This document shows positions 8,336 to 18,000 of a DNA stretch of 64,000 bases, piece by piece. The stretch covers positions 60,569 through 124,568 of the forward strand of contig JBGTJE010000048.1 of the NCBI GenBank assembly GCA_041745295.1, in the 5' to 3' direction. Within the stretch, counting starts at the first letter, position 1. Each line of letters opens with the position of its first letter. The position numbers were made by a program, and so were the translations under genes. The stretch comes from JANMEB01 sp041745295. Its GTDB lineage: Bacteria; Planctomycetota; Planctomycetia; Pirellulales; Pirellulaceae. Under the pieces are notes generated by a model, which worked only from the letters and a program-made list of their open reading frames with translations, made no database searches and was not told the origin of the DNA.

Positions 8336-8883
8336 TGGTCACGATTTCGAGCGGATTTATCGGCAGCTTTAAGCTCGGTGACAATATCGTTCACAATCTC
8401 TCAATTCTTGGCGAGCTTTATGCCAGTCAGAAGGCAGGCACTTCGGAACAACGAGAACTTCTACGTAAACCAATCATCGTGACAATCGCATCGATCGCTG
8501 AGGCCGTCCTTTTCGATCTGTACTTGCGAATCAATTCTTTCACACGCGAGGGTGTCGCGAACATTCCGCCGATCGTATTGGATGAAATACGAACCAAGAC
8601 GATCGACGAGTTTGCAAAATACATCGACAACGCGAAAAGCAAGTCGCTATTGGGAGGCAGTACTGGAATCTACGACTCCCTTACTGAACTTCGCAAGCTT
8701 CGAAATCGCATCCATATTCAAAACGCGAAATCGCATTTTGAGCCGGACGAAATCGACGCATTCAATGCATCGCGGCAGGCCGATGCTGAATCGACACTCG
8801 AAACCTTGCTAAAGTACATGGAGAAGAATTACCCACGCACGGCGGATAAGAAGTGCGTTGAGGATTTCGTATTGCCATGGTGA
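8335..8883 (+). CDS. HEPN-like protein
   Basis: 182 residues, largely alpha-helical, with no membrane segment. LRKLRNRIHI near residues 118-128 gives R120 and H127, an Rx6H spacing that fits the HEPN ribonuclease motif. The N-terminal helix KPIIVTIASIAEAVLFDLYLRI is typical of the HEPN four-helix bundle. Such proteins are often RNases in toxin-antitoxin or abortive-infection systems, but no partner antitoxin is evident beside it. The start codon lies at the edge of the IS110-like end, so its promoter may come from that element. Confidence 0.55.
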   Translation: MVTISSGFIGSFKLGDNIVHNLSILGELYASQKAGTSEQRELLRKPIIVTIASIAEAVLFDLYLRINSFTREGVANIPPIVLDEIRTKTIDEFAKYIDNAKSKSLLGGSTGIYDSLTELRKLRNRIHIQNAKSHFEPDEIDAFNASRQADAESTLETLLKYMEKNYPRTADKKCVEDFVLPW

Positions 8884-8893
8884 CGGTTCCCCC

Positions 8894-8996
8894 GAGGCCA
8901 ACAATCGCGATGTTGCAGGATCACGCAAGGCACACGAGTCGCGAAGTCGGGCGGGTGGGCAATTGAGAATCTCTCATCGCGACCGCGTGATCGAAG
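8894..8996 (+). repeat. Possible degenerate attC-like site or nested inverted repeat
   Basis: After the HEPN stop, GGCCAACAATCG resembles an R'' box. GATCACGC at about 8919-8926 pairs with GCGTGATC at about 8986-8993, and inside them GTCGCGA pairs with TCGCGAC. The right outer box is not recognisable, so the call as attC is weak; the nested palindrome itself is plain in the sequence. Confidence 0.3.
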
Positions 8997-9048
8997 AAGC
9001 TCGGCCAGGAATACAGGAGCTGAGTAAACTTCTAACCTTGGAGGATCT

Positions 9049-9612
9049 ATGACTTTCAATCCCGCTGTGAAGATGGCGATGTTCATTCGCTGCAATCGGC
9101 GTTGTTGCCTATGCCTCAAGCAATGCGGGATAAACATTGAAGCCGCCCATATTATTGACGAAGCCGCGGGCGGTTCAAACGACGAAGATAATGGCATCCC
9201 ACTCTGCTTCGACTGCCACCAGGAGATCGGATCCTATAACGACAAGCATCCACGCGGCAACAAGTTTCGGCCCGACGAACTTCGCGCACGGAGGGATCAA
9301 GTCTACTCGCAGGTTGCGGATGGCCAGATCGATAAATTGCAGCCCGCGAAGCCCATTGCGCAAACACCGAGCGACGGTTGGGCCCGTGCGTTGCCCGAGA
9401 ATATAAAGAATCTGGTCAGCCTAGAATTGACTACTCCTCCTCCAATTACTCGGAACATTGCTCGGTCCGATGACGGGCAGTTCTGGCTTGTATTTTGGAA
9501 CAGTTCCGAGTGTCAATACAAATGGGAAAAGATTACTGAGCGGTATGCAGCAGAAGCATTGCAGCCGGTAGCACGTTACCGAAACGTGAGCGACTGGCGA
9601 GATCTGCTGTAA
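9049..9612 (+). CDS. HNH endonuclease family protein
   Basis: 187 residues. A CCLC zinc knuckle at about residues 21-24 is followed by IEAAHII with H34, then GGSNDEDNGIPLCFDCHQEI, giving the Asn, Cys-x2-Cys and final His of an HNH beta-beta-alpha-metal nuclease. The rest (after about residue 90) is a separate C-terminal region with Trp residues and no recognised fold. GGAGG lies eight bases ahead of the ATG. HNH proteins of this type occur in restriction and anti-phage modules such as PtuB, but no ATPase partner is adjacent here. Confidence 0.8.
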   Translation: MTFNPAVKMAMFIRCNRRCCLCLKQCGINIEAAHIIDEAAGGSNDEDNGIPLCFDCHQEIGSYNDKHPRGNKFRPDELRARRDQVYSQVADGQIDKLQPAKPIAQTPSDGWARALPENIKNLVSLELTTPPPITRNIARSDDGQFWLVFWNSSECQYKWEKITERYAAEALQPVARYRNVSDWRDLL

Positions 9613-9781
9613 GACTGCCGATAGAAGCTTGAGAGGGCCGAGCAAGCGCATGCATTGGCCGCTGAGGCCACATGCCTAATGTCGATCAGAAACGCGTTGG
9701 GGGCTGACTGTCGTTGCGAAGATGGCCGAGGAAGACAAGTAAGTGGTGAAAGTGGAAGTCAAACATCGAAAGGGAATCACA

Positions 9782-9982
9782 ATGAGCAATGTGACGAGTC
9801 AACCGGCCCCGAAGAAGTGCAAGGGTCGCGGCTGCACGAAAAAGGCTACCCGAAAAGTCGTCGATGGAATCGGTCGGTTGATTGGATACTACTGCAACGA
9901 CTGCAAAAAGATCCTCTTTGACGACATCAAAGATCAGATGCTGGCTCCGGTCAAGCCGGTGAAGACAAAGAAATCTCCGTGA
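9782..9982 (+). CDS. Small zinc-ribbon-like protein
   Basis: 66 residues. The ATG at 9782 has AAAGGGA upstream. CKGRGC near residues 12-17 and CNDC near 39-42 supply four cysteines for a small zinc ribbon, between a Pro/Lys-rich N-terminus and a Lys-rich C-terminus. It could bind nucleic acid or serve as a small regulator. Function unknown. Confidence 0.5.
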   Translation: MSNVTSQPAPKKCKGRGCTKKATRKVVDGIGRLIGYYCNDCKKILFDDIKDQMLAPVKPVKTKKSP

Positions 9983-10265
9983 CGATGCCGACCGTTACCG
10001 CCATGTTTTTTGCTTGGAATGCGAAGCCCGCCGTACCAGTCGTTGCACTCCGACCGGGGCCGCATTTTCGTCTCGCACGACGCCAGGTCGTTGCGGCGGC
10101 CCTGGCGGGTGTACTGAAACGTTCGGCGGGCCGGAGAAGCCGTGAACAAAGCCAGTTCCGGCAATGTTCGCATCCAACTTCGGCAGCCTCCAGTTGGCTG
10201 AGACTCTTTGGCGTTGCGCCTTTCAACCGATCGTCCAGCAAGCCGGAGCAGGCTAAGATGACTAG
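9983..10265. other. Non-coding gap in the cargo region
   Basis: No gene, clear promoter or attC-like site is visible in these 283 bases. Confidence 0.4.
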
Positions 10266-11462
10266 ATGCATGACGATAGCAAACGGAGTAGTCGCTCGAG
10301 CGCGCCAACACGGCAAGTGAATCCGGAGCTTCTGGAATACTGGCGAAACGCGCAGAATGAGCTTGAGACCTTCCTCGACAGTGTTGGCGCCGACATTGAT
10401 GCGCATGCTGTAGCCATCTGGGTGCAACCTCAGGCGATTACGTCACCGGAAGCTTGGAGCGAATACCTCGAATCCCAGGTCGCGGACGATGGGCGATGGA
10501 ATTTCGTGACCGTGATCCAGGACGGCGGGAAGCGATTTGGCTTGGCCCTGCCAGTTACGTATGCACACGCAAGTGACCCCAATGCTTTCCTTCTCGTTGA
10601 TGTGCACTCTCTCATGGGGACATGGTGGCTCATGTGTGCCTGGCGTGCACGTGAGTTAGCGCGAGCCACTGCTCTCCTCGCAGACAACTCGGATTCAATC
10701 GCCGCGGCAGCCTGCGCACGGCCGTTAGTGGAGACCGCCGCAGCCACCTGGGTTGACGCCCAGAAACTCGCTTCGGCCTGGGGGGAAATGAAGCTTGGAG
10801 GATCTCCATCAAAGCAACTAAATACCTTCTTCGCGAAACGGACGAATCTACTTCGGCTGCTACAAGAGGTTCACCATGGAGCCAAGTTCGATGATCGCGC
10901 CCCCGAAGAGAAGGCAGTCTATGGCAAGACTCTGCGATCCAACGTGCTCGGGCAAGTCGAGAAGCTCCGCAAAGCTGGCTGCCCACACCTCCAAAGCGAC
11001 TACCAGTGGTTGTGTAACACAGTCCACCCCTCTATCGGCAACAAGCTTGTATACTCGTCACCTCCCTTTCGCCACGACACAGGGACACATATTATTCAGT
11101 ATTACTGCGGGCGGCCGACCAGCATCCAGAAGAGTGATGGATCGTGTGTTGCGGAAGAGACCATCGGGATCGCATTGGCGCGAGGCGTGACCGTCGCGAT
11201 GCGTACGCTGCGACATACGCTTGATGCCGCGCTCCGCGTCATCGATGACCTGGGGTTGACGAGCGGTGCCCCTGCGCTTGCCCGAGAGAAGTGCTGGCGG
11301 AAAATTGCAGCGCCCGGAGAGAACGACCCCTGCCCCTGTCGCTCGGGTCTGAAGGTGAGAGAGTGCCGTCACGAGTGGGGGGAACCCGCACCCACGATTC
11401 CGGAGCGATTCTCCTGCGGAAGCATGTTTCCGCCATCGCAGCGGGACCACGGCGTCGGTTGA
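10266..11462 (+). CDS. Hypothetical protein with C-terminal SEC-C motif
   Basis: 398 residues. The main part is helical and resembles uncharacterised proteins that sense or bind through a C-terminal metal motif. NDPCPCRSGLKVRECRHEW near residues 354-372 is a SEC-C zinc-binding motif (CxC-x8-C-H). The body includes LAREKCWRKI just ahead of it and WWLMCAWRARELARATALL near residue 120. No catalytic residues are recognised. The start is not certain: the ribosome-binding site is weak and an in-frame alternative is not obvious. The gene ends 14 bases before the attC-like site at 11476. Confidence 0.65.
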   Translation: MHDDSKRSSRSSAPTRQVNPELLEYWRNAQNELETFLDSVGADIDAHAVAIWVQPQAITSPEAWSEYLESQVADDGRWNFVTVIQDGGKRFGLALPVTYAHASDPNAFLLVDVHSLMGTWWLMCAWRARELARATALLADNSDSIAAAACARPLVETAAATWVDAQKLASAWGEMKLGGSPSKQLNTFFAKRTNLLRLLQEVHHGAKFDDRAPEEKAVYGKTLRSNVLGQVEKLRKAGCPHLQSDYQWLCNTVHPSIGNKLVYSSPPFRHDTGTHIIQYYCGRPTSIQKSDGSCVAEETIGIALARGVTVAMRTLRHTLDAALRVIDDLGLTSGAPALAREKCWRKIAAPGENDPCPCRSGLKVRECRHEWGEPAPTIPERFSCGSMFPPSQRDHGVG

Positions 11463-11475
11463 TGTATGATCGCCG

Positions 11476-11547
11476 CCCAACAAGACGATGCACGCCACGA
11501 GCGCCCCCAAGCGGGCGCTCGCGCCTGATCGTCAAAGTCGTTATAAG
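11476..11547 (+). repeat. attC-like integron recombination site 4
   Basis: The site opens with GCCCAAC, a perfect RYYYAAC box, then AAGACGATGCACGCC. GAGCGCCC and GGGCGCTC form a strong stem around CCAAG, and the right arm GCGCCTGATCGTC leads to GTTATAA. This is the most convincing attC-like site in the window in terms of outer boxes. Confidence 0.7.
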
Positions 11548-11586
11548 GCAAGCGAACCTTCGACATCCATTTGTGTCGGTCCCTTC

Positions 11587-12423
11587 ATGAATAATCGAAC
11601 CACAGCATCCAGCCAGCCGCGTCGCATCGATGAAGAAATGGTGTGTATCGATTCTTGCCGCCATCTTCTCGTCACGTGTTGCGGCTCAACGATTCCACAT
11701 CCAACCCGCATCGAGAATGATCCGCCAGACTTTGAGATGAGCGTTGATGGCCACGTCCACGCGGTAGAAGTAACAAGCATCGCAATGACCGCAGCCATTG
11801 CTCGGCACGCTCAATCGATAGCGTTTCAAAAACTCGTTCAACGGCAGGCCATTGACAGCGGTACGCTGTCTGGAACTTACGCAATTGTTTTCACCCGTAG
11901 CATTCAACCACCGCGTCCAAATTCCAAGGAAGGCAAGCAACTTCTCAAGACCGCCTTGACGTACGTCGAGGGCACCAAAGATCTCAATGAAGCGGTAGCC
12001 TCAACCCTACTGACTGACGTGAACGGTGGCACCATCTCGATCAAAAAGTGCTCAAACCAAGATTCAAAGCTTGGTGCCGCAATTATTGACGCTGCTCAAT
12101 GGGGCGAAGAAACCGTTCAAGATGTAGCGTCGCTTATTCAAGAACGCATCGATGAGAAACTGCGAACTCTTGCAAACCATGGCATTGATGCCGCCAACAC
12201 GCTCCTACTCCTCTATGATGCACACGGTTATGCAGACGCGGACACAATTGCCGAGGCATTCGAGTCGGTCACCAACTACGATCAGTTTCACAGCGTTTAC
12301 GTTGCTGTTTCATTCACTAACAGGCCAAATGACCTGTGTGACGATGAACCCGGACGGGAGGGATTCTTTGTATTTAGCCGTGATGCAAATTGGCGTGGCA
12401 AGTCGACACTGAATGCCAGCTAA
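11587..12423 (+). CDS. Hypothetical protein, possibly nuclease-fold
   Basis: 278 residues. The ATG at 11587 is taken because the reading frame upstream lies inside the attC-like site. Near the N-terminus PPDFEMSVDGHVHAVEVTSI has D48 and then E61-V-T63, compatible with a degenerate PD-(D/E)XK core; the helix LLKTALTYVEGTKDLNEAV follows. A later strand-like part has AANTLLLLYDAHGYAD and FHSVYVAV. No specific family is recognised. It is flanked by attC-like sites at 11476 and 12419, so it forms the last cassette of the block, facing the AAA gene on the other strand. Confidence 0.6.
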   Translation: MNNRTTASSQPRRIDEEMVCIDSCRHLLVTCCGSTIPHPTRIENDPPDFEMSVDGHVHAVEVTSIAMTAAIARHAQSIAFQKLVQRQAIDSGTLSGTYAIVFTRSIQPPRPNSKEGKQLLKTALTYVEGTKDLNEAVASTLLTDVNGGTISIKKCSNQDSKLGAAIIDAAQWGEETVQDVASLIQERIDEKLRTLANHGIDAANTLLLLYDAHGYADADTIAEAFESVTNYDQFHSVYVAVSFTNRPNDLCDDEPGREGFFVFSRDANWRGKSTLNAS

Positions 12424-12486
12424 CAAAACAATGCACCGAAGTTGCCGTCCGGCCCGATTCTAAAATCAACATCGTTTGCCGCGTGT
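12419..12486 (+). repeat. Half attC-like site at the right edge of the cargo block
   Basis: GCTAACAAAACAATGCACCGAAG overlaps the stop codon of the last cassette gene; it is given here as GCTAACAA then TGCACCGAAG. The centre matches site 1 (AAATCAA-x2-TCGTT-x-GCCGCG), but the expected right arm CGGTGAACG and closing GTT box are missing. The homology stops near 12486, 18 bases before the stop codon of the minus-strand AAA gene. This looks like the junction between the array and the ancestral chromosome. Confidence 0.5.
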
Positions 12487-12503
12487 CGCCCAATCCGCCG
12501 CAA

Positions 12504-14000
12504 CTAATTGTTCGAGGGATTGGGGACTCCGGGCAACACGCTTCTTCGTGACCTGCTGCTCTTGCTTCCTGCGTAGATCCCACCGGCCGACGCGTCGAGA
12601 CAGCGACCACTTGCCCAGCGGCGCAATTTGCTGATCGACTCGGCCGACGTAACGGCCACGGGTACGATGTTGCGCGACGATTCGGCGAGTGTGGTACCCA
12701 GCAGAACCGACAATCGGCAGCAGGACTTAATCTCGGCACCCGTCCAATCCGTATCGTCCGGACGTGCCTGCTGGACATCGATCGCGTAGTGCTCACGATA
12801 GATCCCCCAGATCGCGTCCTTCTCGTCCCGCTTGGGCAAGTCGAGGAAGAACACGCCGTCGAAGCGTTCGGCGCGAGCAAACTCCGGTGGCAATCGCGAC
12901 ACGTCGTTCGCTGTGCAAACCACAAACACGTCGGACTCACGATCGTTTAGCCAGGTTAGCAGCGAGCCGAACATCCTGGCTGAAACACCGCCGTCCGATT
13001 GTCCCGAACCGGCGATACCTGCGAGTGCTTTGTCGACCTCATCAAGAAAGCAAATTGCCGGCGACGTCGCATCGATGATGTGTAGTGCCTGGCGAGTTCG
13101 CTGTTCAGTTTGGCCAACCAGCGATCCCATCAGTGCACCAACGTTCAGGACAACGACCGGTCGACCAGTCTCCGCGCCAAGGGCTTTGCAGAACTGGGAC
13201 TTGCCACATCCGCTTGGTGAAAGCAAGAGTGTGCCGCGAGGTTTCACCGTTGCCGATCGTCCTTTGCCGCCTAGGGCCTGTCGACAAAACGATTTGAGGG
13301 CCATGAGACCTCCCAGGGAGTCGAAGTCGGCTCCGCCGCGATAAAGGCTCAATAGCCCCGATTTTTTTAGCATTCCGCTTTTCAGCTCCCAGATCACATC
13401 GGGCCGGATGGTCCCATGGCGCACTAGAGATAAGGAGTAAGCGGATTCAGCCTCATAACGGGTTAGCCCACCGGCCGCATCCAGCAAGGTATCGAGCGCG
13501 GGGCCATCGGGTAGTTCACCGGGCAGGGACCCGATCCCGCGGGCGATTTCGAGCAGCTGGTCCCGCCCGGGCAGCTCGTGCTCCACCACGACGAACAGCT
13601 TTTCGAGTTCCACCGGCAGCTCGACCACTGGGGAAAGGATCAGGTAAAAGACCCGCGACTGTTTGCCCTCGTGGATCCGGGTCGAAAGCGTTTGGACGAT
13701 CTCGGCGGATGAGAGAAACCGATGGAAGTTCTCCAGGACCAAGATGGTGGTCTGGTTGGGGTTCCCCATGGCGGCGACGGTGTTGATGGCCGCCAGGGGA
13801 TCGCCGGTTTCCGACGCGGTGGTGTCGCCCGAACCGATTTGTAGCCCGCGGTCAAGGCTCCAGCGGGCCAGATGCCACGATTGGTCGCGACACAAGACCT
13901 GGATCTCGGCGATCGCCTCAGTGGGCTCGTGGCTCTCGATCCAGATGGCGGTAAAGCAACCCGCGACGTATTCGCGCAGTTGCCGGGTGAGTTTGGACAT
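12504..14000 (-). CDS. Ycf46-like AAA ATPase
   Basis: 498 residues. The first 240 residues form an N-terminal AAA-like region without a P-loop (ILVLENFHRFL near 83-93). The second half is the active AAA module: TLLLSPSGCGKSQF near residue 255, Walker B AICFLDEVDKAL near 310, the sensor VFVVCTANDVSRLPPEF and an arginine-finger segment ARAERFDG. The P-loop begins with Ser where Gly is usual (SPSGCGKS). This two-part plan fits the plastid/cyanobacterial Ycf46 family, of uncertain function. It is followed by 53 bases from the DUF2997 gene upstream and looks complete at its C-terminus, so the cargo block lies just outside it. Confidence 0.8.
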   Translation of the reverse strand: MSKLTRQLREYVAGCFTAIWIESHEPTEAIAEIQVLCRDQSWHLARWSLDRGLQIGSGDTTASETGDPLAAINTVAAMGNPNQTTILVLENFHRFLSSAEIVQTLSTRIHEGKQSRVFYLILSPVVELPVELEKLFVVVEHELPGRDQLLEIARGIGSLPGELPDGPALDTLLDAAGGLTRYEAESAYSLSLVRHGTIRPDVIWELKSGMLKKSGLLSLYRGGADFDSLGGLMALKSFCRQALGGKGRSATVKPRGTLLLSPSGCGKSQFCKALGAETGRPVVVLNVGALMGSLVGQTEQRTRQALHIIDATSPAICFLDEVDKALAGIAGSGQSDGGVSARMFGSLLTWLNDRESDVFVVCTANDVSRLPPEFARAERFDGVFFLDLPKRDEKDAIWGIYREHYAIDVQQARPDDTDWTGAEIKSCCRLSVLLGTTLAESSRNIVPVAVTSAESISKLRRWASGRCLDASAGGIYAGSKSSRSRRSVLPGVPNPSNN

Positions 14001-14053
14001 GCGTGTCCTCCGGGGGGTGAATATGGATTCGATCGGCCGCTTGGCCTAGATTC

Positions 14054-14260
14054 TCATTCCGGAATGAGATTGGATGAACCAAGCTGGGCAGCTTGCGCCT
14101 GGGCGACGCGGTAGAACTCGGCCGACTTTGTTTCCTTGACCGTTTGGCCCAGGGCCGACTCGATGAAGCGGCTGGCCTGTTGGCACTCGCTGCCGCTGAA
14201 GCCATGCGTCTGGACTGTGGTTTGGCCCGTGGGCGACACGATGATCTCGATCGTCTTCAT
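14054..14260 (-). CDS. DUF2997 family protein
   Basis: 68 residues. MKTIEIIVSPTGQTTVQTHG at the start and ECQQASRFIESALG in the middle match DUF2997, a small family that accompanies Ycf35/DUF1257 in cyanobacteria and planctomycetes. Its ATG overlaps the stop of the DUF1257 gene as ATGA, so the two are translationally coupled. Function unknown; the constant pairing suggests a shared complex with DUF1257 and perhaps the AAA protein. Confidence 0.8.
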   Translation of the reverse strand: MKTIEIIVSPTGQTTVQTHGFSGSECQQASRFIESALGQTVKETKSAEFYRVAQAQAAQLGSSNLIPE

Positions 14261-14625
14261 GATTGCCCTCCCACGGTGACCGTGAGTTTGATCGAACCGT
14301 CGGGCAGCGATTGCTCGGTGATCGAATGGCCCTTCCGGCGAGCTTCCAGCTTAGACTTCTCGACGGCGTAGCATTGCAAAAAGCGATCGAGGTGCCGCTC
14401 TTCGCCCCAACGGCCGCCGAAGTTGTCGAACTTGATCTGGCCGGTTTCGAGCTGGCACACGATCGGGTACCGCCAGTCAGGAAGTCGCACCCCAAGGCCC
14501 TCGGCTTCGGTGCTGAAGAGTTTGAATCGACCCCGTTGTGGCGCCGGCAGTTTCATCCGGAAACACGCTTGGCCGACCGCCGCGGCGTCGCGGACTTCCG
14601 TTTTAATGTCCACGATGTGGCTCAA
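14257..14625 (-). CDS. DUF1257 (Ycf35-like) protein
   Basis: 122 residues. The start is placed at a TTG (14625): AGGAGG stands five to six bases upstream on the minus strand, and the product then begins with the family's usual SHIVDIKTEVRD. VRLPDWRYPIVCQLETGQIKFDNFGGRWG in the middle is the DUF1257 core. The family is shared with cyanobacteria and algal plastids (ycf35) and has no proven activity. It is the first gene of the operon DUF1257-DUF2997-AAA. Confidence 0.8.
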   Translation of the reverse strand: MSHIVDIKTEVRDAAAVGQACFRMKLPAPQRGRFKLFSTEAEGLGVRLPDWRYPIVCQLETGQIKFDNFGGRWGEERHLDRFLQCYAVEKSKLEARRKGHSITEQSLPDGSIKLTVTVGGQS

Positions 14626-15016
14626 TGAGTTCCTCCTATGAAAATGGTGTGTCAACAAAAATGCCCCAAGCCGAATCGGCCAAACCAGTGATGGCGTGGC
14701 GTGATTCGGCTCGGAGCATAAAGGATTAGTTTCGGCAATCGAACTATAGAATGCCTAAACATCCGCTCACTAGATTATGACTGGATTGATTGACTAATTT
14801 AGGTCCACCGGGTTCGGAGAATGACTTCGGAATTATCGCGGTGTCGGCGGCCACGAACATCGCGTTCAGATCGCGGCGGTCCCGAGCGGAACTCCGTTTC
14901 AGCGTTACGGCGACATCCCGCCCACTCCCATGGTCTTGGCGAAATTGGCGGATGGGGACCGCTCACTCCCCGAGTCGCAATAGTCCGGGACGTGAACCAT
15001 TGCAACAACAACTAAT
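14626..15016. other. Intergenic region upstream of the DUF1257 operon
   Basis: These 391 bases hold no gene. They must carry the minus-strand promoter of the DUF1257 operon and the end of the LEPR-XLL transcript. The AT-rich part near 14720-14800 is the likeliest promoter area, but I cannot assign boxes with confidence. Confidence 0.4.
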
Positions 15017-18000
15017 TCAACGAGCGCAAGATCCCGACGACGAAAGTATTGAGTCGAAACCGTCGCCAACATCCCAGCCGAAGTAGTCGTCGGCGTACCA
15101 GTCCGCGACGACCTCATCCGTAATCCGGGTCCAATGCCCTGGCCGGGACGAAGTCGGCTGCGTGATCGCCAGCTTGACGTCTCCGCGGGAGGATCGGGTC
15201 GTGGCCCAAACCGTCGGTTGGTGTTGAATTGCCGTTGGGATCGGTAGCGGAGCGAGTTGCGCGCCGTTCAGCGGGCGCGAACTGGTTAATGGCGAACGCG
15301 AGGAGTCGCCTAGCCACTTTTCCATCGCTACGTCCAACACGCGCGCCTGTGAGGTAGCCGCGACTTGAATGCCGGCCAGCTCGATCATTCCCGGAGCGGG
15401 CGGATCGGCGATCCCTTGCGGGTTGGTATTGCCCGCGGTCAGCGCAAACGTCGCCGCGGCCGCTAGGCTGCCGGAGGTTCGGCTGGCTGCGGCCGTGTAC
15501 TGATACACCGTGTCCGTTCCGCTGTCGACGATCCAGATGTCGCTGACGCTGGCCGGATTGATGGTGATACCGGTGGGGCTGCTGGCGCCGGACGTGGCAA
15601 TGGTCCAGCTGCCCTGCAAGCTGCCCGACAGGCTGTACTTGAATACCTTATCGGTGGTGGAATCGTTGACCACCCACAGCGAAGCGCCGTCGGTTACGAG
15701 GTCCTTCGGACTGGTATTGCCGCTGTTCAGGTTGAGGCTGCTGGCGGCGTTCTGACTGCCCGAGAGGCGAGTCGCAGCCCCCGCGTACTTGTAGACTTTG
15801 TCGCTCTTGGCATCGACGATCCAGACGTCGGTGCCGTTAGTTGAAATGCCTTGCGGATCCGCATTGCTGGCCAGAGTGCCGGCAGTCCAGGAGCCGAGCA
15901 GTCCGCCGGTGGTGTTGTAAACGTAAACTTTGCGGTTCGCGTCGACGACCCAGGTCTTGTCGCCGGCAATCGTGCTGGCCGCTCCGCGCGGAGCCGTGTT
16001 GCCACTGTTCAAGTTATACGACTCGACCGATCCACCGCTGACGTTGTATTCGTACGTCTGATCCTGCGCGGCATCGTTGACGACGTAGAATTTAGTTGGC
16101 AGCACATCGTCGTCAAGGTTCACTACGGAAACGTCGGCCGGGTTGAGGCCCTGGAAGTTGGGGTCGCTGCTGACTGCGGCCGCGAGGACGAACGTGTACG
16201 CGATATCCCCATCGACCACGGCATCGTTGACCCCGCTGACCGTAACAGTCTGGGTGATGTTCCAGTTGGTGGGGGTAAACGTCAGGCTGGTCGTCGAGAG
16301 GGTCCCTTCGGTCGTATCGCTGGAACTGAGCGCCGCTGTCACATTTGCGGTCGGTTGCGTGGTCAGCGTCACCCGAAAGAGGTCGCCGCTGCCATTTTCC
16401 TTCGTCACCAGTCCGGTGCGATGGGTCACGCTGATGTCGGGAGCCAAATGAGCGATCGCCAGGCCCTGAAGCCCCGCACCCGACCCCAAACTGGCAACCG
16501 TCGAGCCATCCAGATTGGCCCGATATATGGTTTTAGACAGGTAGTCCGTCCAGTAAATCTTGCCGGCCGGTACGTCGAGCGCGATTCCGCGTACCCCAGA
16601 GCCGTCTGTAAACGTCGCATTATTCACTACGACTTCCACATTCGCGCCGTCCAGATCCGCCCGGCGAATCACGTTCTCACCGGTATCGCCCCAGTACATC
16701 TTGCCTGCGCCCACATCCAAGGCGATTCCGCCCGGCGCCCCGGCAAGGTTGACACCCGTCCAAAGGACTTCGATGTTCGTGCCGTCCAGATTGGCACGCC
16801 GGATGGCTTGCGAAGTGGGTAGCCAGTACATCTTGCCGGCGGCCGTATCCAGGGCAATTTCCGTGACGTAGGAATCGGTGACCAGGTCCTGGATCAGCGT
16901 GCCGTCCAGATTTGCGCGTTGAATTTTTCGGGCAGAGGTATCGGTCCAATACATCTTGCCCGCGGCCACGTCGAGGGCGATGCCTTTGAGACTCGCAGTT
17001 GGGAACGAGACCAGGGTTTCCACATTCGAGCCGTCCAGATTGGCACGCCTGATCGCCTTTTGAGACGAATCGGTCCAGTACATTTTGCCGCCCGCCAGAT
17101 CGACGGCGATTCCCCGCGGCGAATAGCTACCGGTTGCGCCGAACAGCGCCTTCAGATCGACCAACGTTTCGGGTTGTGAACCGCTGAGCCTTGAGCGGTT
17201 AATCGTGCCACTGCCAAAATCGACCGAATACACAAAGCCAGCCGCGTCGTTGTCGACGTTGACCACCGCAATGTCGGACGGATCGAGACCGCTGTACTCG
17301 GCATCGGCGGTAACTGCCGCCCCGAGCATCACGCTGTAGGCGATGTCGTTGTCGATGATTCCGTCATCCACGCCGGTAATCGTCACGATCTGCGGGATGT
17401 CCCAGTTGCCGGACGTAAAGACGAGACTGGTGGCCGACAGGGTGCCTTCGGCGGGGTTCGTGGAGCTGATCGGAATGATCACATCAGCCGTTGGCTGTGT
17501 CTGGAGCACGATGCTGAACGACGTCGCGCGGCCATCCTCGCCGGTGGTCATGGTGCGCGAGGTCGGTGTGACGGTGATGCCCGCGGGTGGTGTATCAATA
17601 TTGACGGTGTACTCGCCAATCCAGCCGTAGGTCCCGGTGCTCTTGACGGCGAGAAAATAAGTTCCCGGCGCCAGCCCTTTTCTGATTTCCGCATTGAGGG
17701 TGTCTTGCGGGTTGGCGCTGCCGATCAGACTGCCGGAGGAATTGCGCAGCTCGAGCACGACATCGAGATTGGCGGCGAACATGTCCCCGTTGACCACGAT
17801 GCGATACGTGTCGTTGGTCGTGACACTGAACGAGAACATGTCCACATCGGTGTTCGTCCCCACGATGCCGGCGCCGCTCCAGGTATTGCTTGTCACGGTC
17901 AAGGCCGTTGCGGCAGCCGTGGTATTTCCGTGGTCGTCGCTGCGGTAACCGAACCCGTTCGTCGTACCGGCGAGAACCGCCATGTCGTCTTGAAGAACGT

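Noticed and set aside
15851..16822. Long plus-strand open frame (323 codons) inside the LEPR-XLL gene
   Set aside because: It mirrors the coding frame of the minus-strand gene and has no ribosome-binding site or recognisable sequence.
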